Origin: Brachionus rotundiformis
Lineage: Eukaryota; Rotifera; Eurotatoria; Ploima; Brachionidae
Assembly (NCBI GenBank): GCA_016802295.1
Contig: JAESIW010000065.1
Coordinates: 1,493,382 to 1,557,381 of the forward strand
DNA length: 64,000 bases
Direction: 5' to 3'
A program made the position numbers and the translations under genes. The notes beneath the pieces were generated by a model, which was given only the letters and a program-made list of their open reading frames with translations, searched no databases and was not told the DNA's origin. Below, piece by piece: positions 13,329-23,507 of the stretch (position 1 is the stretch's first letter; the number at the start of each line of letters is the position of its first letter).

Positions 13329-14339
13329 GACCAATATTCGAGACAAAGATTAATTAACAAAATAATGAACCAAAGTGAGAAGACGGGCTCCGTTCAACAG
13401 CAAATTAATTCGATAATTTTATTTTTGAGACCACGGAAACACAATGTTTTAAAGAGGTTTTTTATTTTGTTATAAATCTGGCTAAGATAAAATGTAATTT
13501 TAAAACTATGATGGAAGAATATTTTCTTTAAAAAATGGCAAAATGTTAGAATGTGAGAGCGCCTTTTTTTGTTTTTTCTCCTTAATTTTAAGTCATCAGT
13601 TTTTTTTGCTTGTTTCTTATTATTAGATATTTAAAGTGTTTTATTAATTGTTAAATAAAACAAAATGGTATTAAAAAAGAAAACTTATTATTAAAAATTT
13701 TTGAATAAAAATTTGAAATAAATTTTATTATTTTAGATTTAATTTTAATATAAAAATATTCTTATAATATTCGACATCCATTTGTCTAATTTAAATTCAT
13801 TGAAATGACTAAATTAATTTTCATTTTAAATTTTACATTTTTAAATGATCTATCTTTTCCAAAATTTTTGATTATACAGAAATATCACCAATCTTATAGA
13901 TTACAATTTACAATTACAATTTCAAGGTTAATCAACAGGCTAGTGCCCATGTCATAAAGACCGATTAACACTCCATTTATTTAAATAAAATAAGATTCAC
14001 AAATTAAAATAATATTAATTGTTTATATAATTATTTAAAAAAATAAAACATTGATATATTTAAATTAAATTTTTTGATTTTTTTTACAAAAGCTGAGAAA
14101 ATTAGATTTATGTTATTAAAAATTGAATGCTTAAATGTTGTAAATTTCAACATTGATCTCTTGATCACAAAGCAATTTATAAGTCGTGAATAGAAAAATC
14201 CAAAAGTTTTTTCACCATTTACCGATTTAGATGTTGGTTCTCACTGTTCCTTAAATTAAATTATTTGTGTTAAAGAATCTCTCAAAGATCAAGCACAAAC
14301 AAGATTACTTTTATTATTGTTATTTTCTTTTAAATTTTT
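13329..14339. other. UPF1 3' region and A+T-rich intergenic DNA
   Basis: This begins with the likely UPF1 3' untranslated region, which has AATAAA-type signals around 13650-13660. The remainder is A+T-rich with no recognisable gene, up to the retrotransposon relic that begins near 14340. Confidence 0.4.
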
Positions 14340-15175
14340 TAATAAAATTATTTGGTGGTGTACCACAAGGCTCTGTCCTAGGTCCACTTCTTTTTGCAAA
14401 TTATATTAATGATTTGCCCGAAAGACTAAATAATAAATGTCTACTTTATGCAGATGATTACAAAAATTCAATTCGTATGAATCAACAAGGTTAATTCAAG
14501 ATGATATTGATTCTTTATTCAGATGGTGTAACGAATGGTCTTTGGATCTAAATTTTGAAAAATGCGAGATTATGAGTTTTAGTCAAAATGAAGGGCTTCA
14601 AAATGATTATACGAAGCGAATGAAGTTCATCTTGTTCCAATATTCCGGATTCAGAAAGACTTAGGAATCTGGATCCAAAAGAACCTGAAATGACATTCAC
14701 AAATTTGTTCGGTAGCCTCAAAAAGCAACAGAATATTTGATCAAGTTCTTCATGTTATTAAATTTCGGACTCAGATGGTCATTAAATACTTTATACAAGT
14801 ATTGTAAGGCCTCATTTAGAGTATGATATTCCATAATGGTCCTCATATCCCAGAAGCATAAAAGAATTCTTGATGATGTTCATTTCTACAGCGAAGGGAC
14901 ATTGCTGCTATTGTTGGTTTTAAAAATCTAAACTACGGCGAAAAACTTAAGGCTCCAAATCTGACCAATGTAACCAAAAGGCACATGAGAGGTGACTTAA
15001 TTCAAAGGTTTAAGTAAAAAAACATTGATCATGTCAGTTGGCAATTTCAAAGTCAATTACTGGAATATGCTGAGAGTGGATGCAGCAGAAGCTCAATCAC
15101 TTTTTAAATTCATCAGTTCATACAGTTCATATGGTTAATTCTTTTCATCAGCAAATATTAATCATTATAATACCT
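14340..15175 (+). mobile_element. Non-LTR retrotransposon relic (RT C-terminal half)
   Basis: The plus strand encodes FGGVPQGSVLGPLLFANYINDLPERL and then LLYADDY, the RT domain 5 active-site block, followed after a frameshift by QDDIDSLFRWCNEWSLDLNFEKCE. The rest of the C-terminal part is recoverable only in fragments broken by stops (for example RGDLIQ near 14990). The arrangement matches the relic at 27.35-28.2 kb, including the DDI...WCxEWS segment, so the two belong to one family, with this copy more decayed. It is truncated at the 5' end. Part of it (15110-15175) may be its 3' untranslated region. Confidence 0.8.
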
Positions 15176-15567
15176 TGTTACATTTGGAAAATAAAACATA
15201 AATCTTTTTCACAATCAAAGCTAAAATACTTGTTATTCACGAAAAATAAATTTTTTGTCATTCAAATGTTTAATGTTAATGATAAATAATAATTTTCAAT
15301 TTTCCATATCCTTATTTTTAATAAATATTAAACAAAATAATAATTTTTCATCATCAATTTTTAATGCTATATATTATTAATTAAAAATAAAGAAAGTCAA
15401 TTAAAAAAAAATTTTTTTAAATTTTAACCAAATGTTGACTAAAATGTTGACTTAATTTTGCCTTTTTACCCAATAATTTATTTTGATGATGATTTAATAA
15501 TATGATTTTTATTAAATTTTTTCTTTATTATTAATAGGTTTAAAAAAAACCTATTTTAACAATTAGC
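15176..15567. other. Intergenic upstream of CDK8
   Basis: A+T-rich DNA that must contain the CDK8 5' untranslated region and promoter. Nothing specific was recognised. Confidence 0.35.
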
Positions 15568-17474
15568 ATGGATCTTGATTTTAAAGAGCAACTTGATAGA
15601 GAACGAAAAAAAGTTGAAGATGTATTTGATTTTAAAAATTGGAAAATAGGTCGTGGAACTTATGGTCATGTTTATAAGGCAAAGAAAAAAGACGGGTAAG
15701 GGAACAATCAAGCTTTTATGTAATGATCTATTTTTAAATTTAGCTTAGATACCCGAGAATTTGCTCTTAAGCAAATAGAAGGTTCTGGCCTGTCAACCAG
15801 TGCTTGTAGAGAGATTGCTGTACTTTTTTACATTTCTTTCGCTCACCTTAAAATCATTCCAAATTAGCTTTTAAGAGAACTCAAGCATCCGAATGTTATC
15901 ACTCTTTTGAAAGTTTTTCTTTCCCATCATGACCGAAAAGTGTGGCTTTTGTTTGAATTTGCCGAACATGATTTATGGGCAAGTTTAATTTGGCCAAATT
16001 TGACATAAGATTAATATTTTTATCATATTAAAGCATATAATAAAACATCATAGATCAAGTAAACAGACAAAAAGATTTGACTGTCCACGAAGCATGGTCA
16101 AGTCGTTGCTGTATCAAATTCTAGCCGGAATACACTATCTACATACCAATTGGATTTTGCATAGAGATCTGGTAATTCAATATTTTGATTGAGTAAATGA
16201 AATTTTTATCCTGATTTTCAAGAAACCAGCAAATATTCTTGTTATGGGAGAAGGGTTTGAAAGAGGCCGAGTGAAAATAGGAGATATGGGATTTTCACGT
16301 TTGTTCAATTGTCCATTAAGGCCACTGGCAGATCTGGACCCAGTAGTAGTTACTTTTTGGTATCGTTCTCCCGAACTTCTTCTGGGAGCCCGTCATTACA
16401 CGAAAGCAATCGACATTTGGGCCATAGGCTGCATATTTTCTGAATTGCTGACATATGAACCTATTTTTCATTGTAAACAAGAAGATATAAAGACAAATAA
16501 TCCTTATCATCAGGATCAATTGGATCGCATTTTTAATGTGATGGGTTATCCTATGGAAAAAGACTGGGAGGATATTAAAAAAATGCCTGAGTATAACAAC
16601 TTTGCTAAGGATTTTAAAAAATCCAAGTAAGGTTTATGAAAATTTTTTGTAAAAAAGAAAAGAAACAGTTTTAAAAAAGCTATCAAAATTGCTCATTGGC
16701 AAAGTATATGGAAAAGCATAAAATTCGTAGTGACAGTAGAGAATTTGTTTTGGTAAAAAAATTATTTCCATTTAAAAATTTATTCATATAAAATATTCAA
16801 AAAGCTAACCAAATTGCTAATAATGGATCCACTGAAACGAATAACTACACAACAAGCTATGGATGATATTTATTTCAGAGAAGAGCCAAAACCAACTGAA
16901 GAGTAATATTTAAAAAAATTAAATAATTAGATAAAATTTTCCAGTGCTTTCGAGTGCTTTAAAGACATTCCTTATCCAAAGCGAGAGTGTATTCCAGAAG
17001 AGGAATCGGACCATGATAAGGAAGCTCATAAAAATCAGCAACACATGCATCACCAACAACAGCAGCATCAGCTGCACCAGCCTCCAGACAAGCGGATGAG
17101 GATGAATCCAGCGGGTCCTCAGCAACCAAATCAACCAATGAACCTAATGAACCAAAAGCAAAATGAATCAAACACACAGGTATATTTGAATTAAATAATT
17201 AATTTAAAATAAAATTTTGTTTAAATTGAAAATTAATTTTTAGTATGCTCAGAACAATAATCAAAGAATGTTCTATAATGTTTGTGGACATATATAAAAT
17301 TTCAAATTAAATTTTTATATAATATTTTAATTTTAGAGAAATCAGTCATCGAATAATCTTAATCAACCACATATGCATTCAGACATGATGGGTCAAAATC
17401 AAATGCAAAATCAACATCAACAAAATCACAATCAACAATCTCATCACCAAATTGGCCAGCCAAAAAATAGATAA
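15568..17474 (+). CDS. CDK8: CDK8/CDK19, Mediator kinase
   Basis: Ten exons: 15568-15695, 15744-15819, 15868-15978, 16034-16171, 16223-16626, 16680-16752, 16805-16902, 16945-17179, 17244-17279 and 17337-17474. All phases join cleanly and give about 478 residues (human CDK8 is 464). It starts MDLDFKEQL, then the Gly loop GRGTYGHVYKAK, the catalytic Lys in FALKQIEG, the SACREIA helix (the SMSACRE cyclin C-binding motif in vertebrates), HRDLKPANILVMGEG, DMG in place of DFG (a CDK8 hallmark) and VVTFWYRSPELLLGARHYTKAIDIWA. The last three exons encode a Gln/His/Asn-rich tail. CDK8 with cyclin C, MED12 and MED13 forms the Mediator kinase module controlling Pol II transcription. Intron 3 (15979-16033) starts with GC rather than GT. 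An AATAAA lies near 17533. Confidence 0.96.
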
Positions 17475-18400
17475 TTTTCTATTGAGACATTTTTTTCGTA
17501 TAATTATTGTAAAAATTCGAAAATTTTTAAAAATAAAAACTATTTTTTATTCAAAAATTATTTTTATTCTAAAATATTCGGAATTTAAGATTAACCTACA
17601 GTACAATTTAAAACTAACTTGTACGCTTTCATTCCTCACCTCTTCTCCCTCTTTTTGAGAAAAGAACAGAGATAATTTAATTAAGTTCGTTTTTATTAGT
17701 AAGCAAAATGTCTTCATAGTTGACTGTTCTGATGTCAAATTCTTTGATTTTGATACTACACATAAATGAGTCACTCATTAAAACAGACGCTTAATTAAAA
17801 CAATCAGATATTTAGATAATAAAATAATATTACCATCATGTTCTTTATCTTCAAAATTAACAAATATTTTGTCTTCAATCATTAAATTTTTCAACTTACA
17901 AGACTTAACCTTAAGTATAATGTGATCTCCCTCTCATTAATCGGTAATCTAATGAAATCTTAATACTCAAACACCGGAGGAGTTTTTTCGGAAAAAAATA
18001 TCGAGAAAATCTTCAAGGAAAAGAAAGAAAGAGTGAAGGAAGAGGTAAGGAAGAAGAAGGGAAGAGGAGAGGAACAAAACGCATACAAGTTAGTTTTAAA
18101 TTGTACTGTATATTAAGTTAGAAAATTTAATTATTATATTAAAAATTTTATATAATCGATCAAACTAAATCGAAATTAAAAATTGTTTTAAAAAAATCTA
18201 ATAAATAATTTTATTTCAAGATATAATTTTTTAATTTAATTTTGATTAAGCTTATCATTTTAAATACTAATTTAAATTTTTATTTTTCAAATTTTTTTTC
18301 ATTTTTATTTCTATTTTAATAATTCTGTCTATTAATATTATTTTATTTAATTAAAGTATTTAATTAAAGAAATAATGTTTTTATTTATTTATTTAAAATA
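17475..18400. repeat. Inverted repeat between CDK8 and the Tyr-rich gene
   Basis: The segment holds an inverted repeat with a 27 bp perfect core: 17597-17623 on one arm and its reverse complement at 18084-18110. Similarity continues outward from the core into a purine-rich/pyrimidine-rich stretch (about 17624-17660 versus 18040-18083). The spacer is about 460 bp. The right arm (18000-18080) is a conspicuous GA-rich tract. The rest is A+T-rich with no gene. It may be two copies of one dispersed element in opposite orientation. Confidence 0.7.
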
Positions 18401-18949
18401 TCAATTATATGAATATCTACGTTTTTTCTTTTTCTTTTTTTTCTCTTTAAATAGACCGGCAAATTTAGAGAAAAAAGATTCGTCTTGATCAGAGTACTCG
18501 TCCTCTGTATAATCTTCAATTGGATATTCATCATCCAGATATTGATTATTATAATAATTATAAGGATAGCTATAAAAAGAAGGATCAGGTGTCATGGTTT
18601 GATAAGGAGCTTGATACGAGTATAATACATTCTGGTAATCATTATAAGGATATTGGAATGTCTGATAAGCTGGGTAGGCTGTCATCGGTCTAGGAACATA
18701 GTCTGCAAAAGAAGGTTGAATTTTATAGGGACGTAATGGGTATTTCGGGTATTCTCTGAATTTTTTCTTAGGCTGTTTTGGCTTGTTGATATTTAATTCA
18801 GTTGAAATTTTGAATTGAGTGCCACCGCGACGCCCCCGGATCGATTCATCAGTATACTCTCTTTCATGAGTCTAGAAAAAGTAATTTAATAAAATTAACA
18901 AATAATCAAATTTTTTTATTACAGTTCTTTCTTTGGAAATATTTTGCAT
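18401..18949 (-). CDS. Small Tyr-rich low-complexity protein with Lys-rich C-terminus
   Basis: I do not recognise a family. Exons are 18949-18923 (MQNISKERT) and 18871-18401, with a 51 bp GT-AG intron in phase 0, giving 165 residues. A stop codon lies five codons upstream in frame, fixing the ATG. Visible parts: a basic RGRRGG patch near residue 21; a Lys/Pro-rich stretch; a Tyr-, Pro- and Asn-rich region (about residues 66-122) with repeated YP/YN pairs; an acidic segment (DDEYPIEDYTEDEYSDQDE); then FFSKFAGLFKEK followed by seven or more Lys and RRYSYN. There is no signal peptide or membrane segment. The composition suggests a disordered or condensate-prone protein, by inference only. Codon phase and clean splicing support a real gene. 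Confidence 0.6.
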
Positions 18950-19916
18950 TTTCAACCTTATTCACGAATGATAAATGTGGTTTGAAAAAATTAGTTTAAA
19001 TATGTTACTTTTCTTATTTTTAGTCATTGGATAAATTTTTGAAAACTTTTTGCGTTTATCACTTAAATTAGGCCAAATTACATTTTTAAGCCAAATTGGT
19101 ATTTTTCATTTGAATTCTTTTTTCTGTTTGTAGTAAATTTTAGGCCTTTTGATTAAAATTTAAAAAAAAATTGCTTCTATTTATTTATATAATTTTCTAA
19201 AAAAAGATATTAAATTATTTAAATTTCTTTAAATGTTGACGGACCATTATGTTCCTGCGATGAAGAGTCTTTGTCCTTTTTTAGTCATAGATCGAATTTA
19301 ATTAAAGATATCAATTAGTTGTAATAATAATTAAAAACAACAACAACCACATTACCAATAACATAGAAAAGGAATTTATACATATTTAAATTGTGTTGTA
19401 ACCAGCGACAATTCAATCAATCTGACAAACTTAGACAATTAATTAAAGATCACTAAGGAATAATAATAGACTCTAAATAAATCATTTATTGGTAACATGG
19501 TAACAAATGATATTAAATTATTAAGATGTCTTCAAAGCTAAAAAAAATTAAAAAAAAACACAGCATCTTAAACTATTATGTGACCTAATAATTTTGTTTT
19601 CCACTCATAGAATATCTCAAAAAATGTAATAATTTTCCTATAAAAACAGTTTCTATCAAATTTTCAAATCTAAATTTTAATAAATATAATTTTGCTAACA
19701 ATATCTAGAACTAAAATGAACTTTTTATAAAAAAAATTTGCTCTGATCTTAATATTTTTGCTCAATCGCTACATAGCGTTGTTGTAAATGCTTGTAAACT
19801 GTTTATCTAAAAATTAAATTATTAATAATTTCAACAAATTTAATAGACATTCATTCTAAAGGTCTTATCAATGGCTCAAAGTTACACCTTTATGTTTTTA
19901 CTTTTCTATTTAGAAA
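18950..19916. other. Divergent intergenic region between Tyr-rich gene and DLST
   Basis: About 970 bp, A+T-rich, containing both promoters by position. No RNA gene or repeat was recognised; a CAACAACAAC stretch near 19340 is low-complexity sequence. Confidence 0.35.
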
Positions 19917-22455
19917 ATGACTTCACGTTTGGTTTTGAATTCTCTTAAAAAAGGCTCCAAATTGAGCAGAATTTTATCGAACAATGTCTCCAAAGTTGTC
20001 TCAACACAAGCCAATCACTTGTCTAGCACATCATATTCACCAAAAAGTTTTAATTTAGCGAGTCCTGTAGTGATTAATAATCAGCGAGCATCGATTCATT
20101 TATCACATATTTTTTTAAGTAATGATGCAAAAATATTCCAATAATTGCTTAATTTTAAAAAATAATTTAAAAAAAGATGACATTATCACAATAGAAAGTC
20201 CAGTCTTTGCCGAATCCATCACTGAGGGAAATTTTGTCTATGTAAAACAAGTTGGCGAGTCAGTAAAGGCAGGCGAGATTATTGCCAATATTGAGACTGA
20301 TAAGACAATACTTGAGCTGAAAGCACCACAGGATGGTGTCATCGAAGAGTTTTTAGTTGAGGATAATTCGTCTATCAAAGGAAAATCTCCTGCAGTAAAA
20401 TTTAAAGTAGGAGCTGGTTCTACTCAGCCAGAGGCAAAAGCTCCTGCTGCTTCAGAGCCAGAACCAAAAGTTGAAGAAAAAAAGCCGGAAGTAGAAAAAG
20501 CTCCTGCGCAGACTCCAATACCTACTTCGATGCCTGAAATTCCTTCCAAACCACAACAGCCAATCTCGACGGTGCCAGTGTCTCAAATACCAGTAACTCC
20601 ATTTATGCCTGCGCCTTCTCAACAGGCCGATACTGGTAAGATATCTGGAACTAGAGGCGAGACAAGAGTCAAAATGAATCGAATGAGGCAAACAATTTCA
20701 AATAGGCTCAAAACAGCCCAAAACACCTGTGCTATGCTAACTACTTTTAATGAAATAAATATGGGGTAAACAATTTATTATAATTTAAAATAAATTTAGT
20801 TCTTATAATCAGTGTTGATTAGTAATTTGGTCGATTTGCGTAAAACTTATAATGATCAATTTCAAAAGCGTCATAAACTGAAATTAGGTTTTATGTCAGC
20901 ATTTGTAAAAGCTTCAGCGACAGCTCTGATGGATCAACCAGTGGTCAATGCCGGTAAATAAAAAAATTTGTTTAAAAAATAATTTTTTATATTTTTTTAT
21001 CTAATTATTTAATAGTTATTGAAAATAATGAAATTATTTACCGTGATTATGTCGATGTAAGTGTGGCAGTAGCGACACCAAAGGGTCTTGTAGTTCCTGT
21101 TCTGCGTAATGTAGAAAAAATGAACTATGCTGACATCGAAAAAGAAATCGCCGCTCTTGGCGAAAAAGCCCGAACAAACAATTTAGCTATAGAAGATATG
21201 CAAGGTGGTACATTTACCATTAGCAATGGAGGAGTGTTTGGTTCTCTTTTTGGCACTCCAATTATCAATTTACCCCAATCAGCTATTTTGGGAATGCATG
21301 GAATTTTCGATCGACCAGTTGCCATCAATGGACAAGTACTAACTAAAATTTTACAATCAATTCTATTTAATTCTGATCCTTAGGTTGTTATTCGTCCGAT
21401 GATGTATGTGGCACTTACTTATGACCATCGACTCATCGATGGACGAGAAGCANNNNNNNNNNNNNNNNNNNNNNNNNNNNNNNNNNNNNNNNNNNNNNNN
21501 NNNNNNNNNNNNNNNNNNNNNNNNNNNNNNNNNNNNNNNNNNNNNNNNNNNNNNNNNNNNNNNNNNNNNNNNNNNNNNNNNNNNNNNNNNNNNNNNNNNN
21601 NNNNNNNNNNNNNNNNNNNNNNNNNNNNNNNNNNNNNNNNNNNNNNNNNNNNNNNNNNNNNNNNNNNNNNNNNNNNNNNNNNNNNNNNNNNNNNNNNNNN
21701 NNNNNNNNNNNNNNNNNNNNNNNNNNNNNNNNNNNNNNNNNNNNNNNNNNNNNNNNNNNNNNNNNNNNNNNNNNNNNNNNNNNNNNNNNNNNNNNNNNNN
21801 NNNNNNNNNNNNNNNNNNNNNNNNNNNNNNNNNNNNNNNNNNNNNNNNNNNNNNNNNNNNNNNNNNNNNNNNNNNNNNNNNNNNNNNNNNNNNNNNNNNN
21901 NNNNNNNNNNNNNNNNNNNNNNNNNNNNNNNNNNNNNNNNNNNNNNNNNNNNNNNNNNNNNNNNNNNNNNNNNNNNNNNNNNNNNNNNNNNNNNNNNNNN
22001 NNNNNNNNNNNNNNNNNNNNNNNNNNNNNGTTCCTGTTCTACGTAATGTAGAAAAAATGAACTATGCTGACATCGAAAAAGAAATCGCCGCTCTTGGCGA
22101 AAAAGCCCGAACAAACAATTTAGCTATAGAAGATATGCAAGGTGGTACATTTACCATTAGCAATGGAGGAGTGTTTGGTTCTCTTTTTGGCACTCCAATT
22201 ATCAATTTACCACAATCAGCTATTTTGGGAATGCATGGAATTTTCGATCGACCAGTTGCCATCAATGGACAAGTACTAACTAAAATTTTACAATCAATTC
22301 TATTTAATTCTGATCCTTAGGTTGTTATTCGTCCGATGATGTATGTGGCACTTACTTATGACCATCGACTCATCGATGGACGCGAAGCAGTTACCTTTTT
22401 GAGAAAGATAAAGAGTGCTGTTGAAGATCCGCGAACTCTTTTATTAGACATTTAG
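19917..22455 (+). CDS. DLST: DLST, E2 component of 2-oxoglutarate dehydrogenase (locus broken by a gap)
   Basis: Exons are 19917-20118, 20177-20765, 20823-20953, 21016-21335 and 22321-22455, all in phase, giving about 458 residues (human 453). An earlier copy of exon 5 starts at 21384 and runs into the N gap at 21453. Order: a basic Ser-rich mitochondrial presequence; a lipoyl domain with ESPVFAESITEG and IETDKT (lipoyl Lys near 110); a Pro/Ala/Glu-rich linker; then the catalytic acyltransferase core with FTISNGGVFGSLFGTPIIN and the active-site motif DHRLIDG (His near 429). As in animal DLST, no peripheral subunit-binding domain is seen. The enzyme transfers succinyl groups from lipoate to CoA in the TCA cycle. 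The 360 bp on either side of the gap are near identical, so the second partial exon 4 (22030-22272) is probably an assembly duplicate. Confidence 0.95.
21453..22029. other. Assembly gap (577 N)
   Basis: A run of N inside the last exon region of DLST. The 360 bp immediately before it (21093-21452) recur immediately after it (22030-22389). Confidence 1.
22030..22389 (+). repeat. Duplicate of 21093-21452, probably an assembly artefact
   Basis: This 360 bp block contains the 3' part of DLST exon 4, intron 4 and the start of exon 5, and matches 21093-21452 base for base except for about three substitutions (seen in TTCTGCG/TTCTACG, CCCCAATC/CCACAATC and GACGAGAAG/GACGCGAAG). A scaffold join between two overlapping, allelic contig ends would give exactly this pattern. 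Confidence 0.9.
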
Positions 22456-22742
22456 AGCAAAAGGCAAATTAAGAACTTTTGAAAGAACTATTTTTAAAAA
22501 AATTTAAGAAATAAAAAAATTTTTAAAATTAATATTTTACTTGAAATTAGTTTAAATTAATTGACTTTTGTTAAGGAAAATATTTTTATCAATTTTCCTT
22601 TTTTTTTGTTGATTTTTAAAAATAAATTTTTTACAAATTTTGTTGGTGGAAGTTTCTGAATTTTTTTTTCCGAAGAGAATTAACAAATCTCTTTCCCAAT
22701 GATTAAAATATTGTCAAAATTTATAGTTTATAAATCAATTAG
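22456..22742. other. DLST-SSU72 spacer
   Basis: A short A+T-rich spacer holding the DLST 3' untranslated region (AATAAA near 22507) and the SSU72 5' leader. Confidence 0.4.
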
Positions 22743-23507
22743 ATGTCAAACTCGGACTCTCCGACACAACAATCTCCACTTAAATTCGCCGTTGTTTGTT
22801 CAAGTAATCAAAACAGAAGCATGGAAACTCACAACATTTTTCTGTGATTATCTTAATATGTTTTGCCTGAATTTGGAAATTTGAATAAATTTTTAATTAA
22901 GAAAAAAAGGTCTTTCTATCCGCTCTTTTGGTACTGGCAAAGAGGTTAAGCTACCTGGACCATCTATTAATCAACCCAATGCGTACGACTTCAATACAAC
23001 CTATGAATATATGTATAAAGATTTGTGTAATAAAGACAAGACTCTATACACACAGAATGGTTTATTGCATATGTTGGAGCGGAACAAAAGAATTAAGTCG
23101 AAGCCTGAAAAATTCCAAGAAAATAGAGATATATTTGATGTTATTTTTACCGTAGAGGAAAGAATATTCGATCAAGTTTTAGAAGGTGAATGATCAATTA
23201 AACTTTGAAATGAAATTTTTAATGTGAAAATTTTAGATTTAGAAAATAGAGAAAAGCAGCTAAATCAGCCAGTTCATATAATCAATATTGATGTGGCTGA
23301 TAATCACGAAGATGCTACAATTGGTGCATTCATTTTGTATGAATTAGCATTGATGGTAATTTTAATATAGGAAATTTTCTATTAAATGACCAGTTTTAAT
23401 TTAAGCTGCAAAACAGTGAAGACATGGACAATGAAATAGATGAGATACTTCAAGAATACGAGTCAAAAATAAAGCGCCAAATTTTGCATTCGATTGCTTT
23501 TTATTAG
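22743..23507 (+). CDS. SSU72: SSU72, RNA polymerase II CTD Ser5/Ser7 phosphatase
   Basis: Four exons, 22743-22843, 22902-23185, 23237-23355 and 23406-23507, splice in phase to give 201 residues (human 194). The N-terminus contains the phosphatase loop CX5R as VVCSSNQNRSM (Cys19, Arg25). Further family blocks are LKKGLSIRSFGTG, VKLPGPS, YTQNGLLHMLERNKRIK, DVIFTVEERIFDQV, PVHIINIDVADNHEDATIGAF and the C-terminal HSIAFY. The start codon immediately follows an AG, so it may sit directly after a splice acceptor. SSU72 acts in the nucleus with the cleavage and polyadenylation machinery (symplekin) and resets CTD phosphorylation. It begins about 290 bp after DLST on the same strand. A polyadenylation signal AATAAA lies at about 23611. 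Confidence 0.95.

Noticed and set aside
21399..22320. Long open frames running through the N gap at 21.4-22.3 kb
   Set aside because: They exist only because N codons have no stops; the real content is DLST exon 5 and the duplicated exon 4.
21093..22455. A true tandem duplication of the DLST 3' end
   Set aside because: The duplicate ends match both gap edges exactly and differ by only a few bases, so overlapping contig ends are the simpler explanation.
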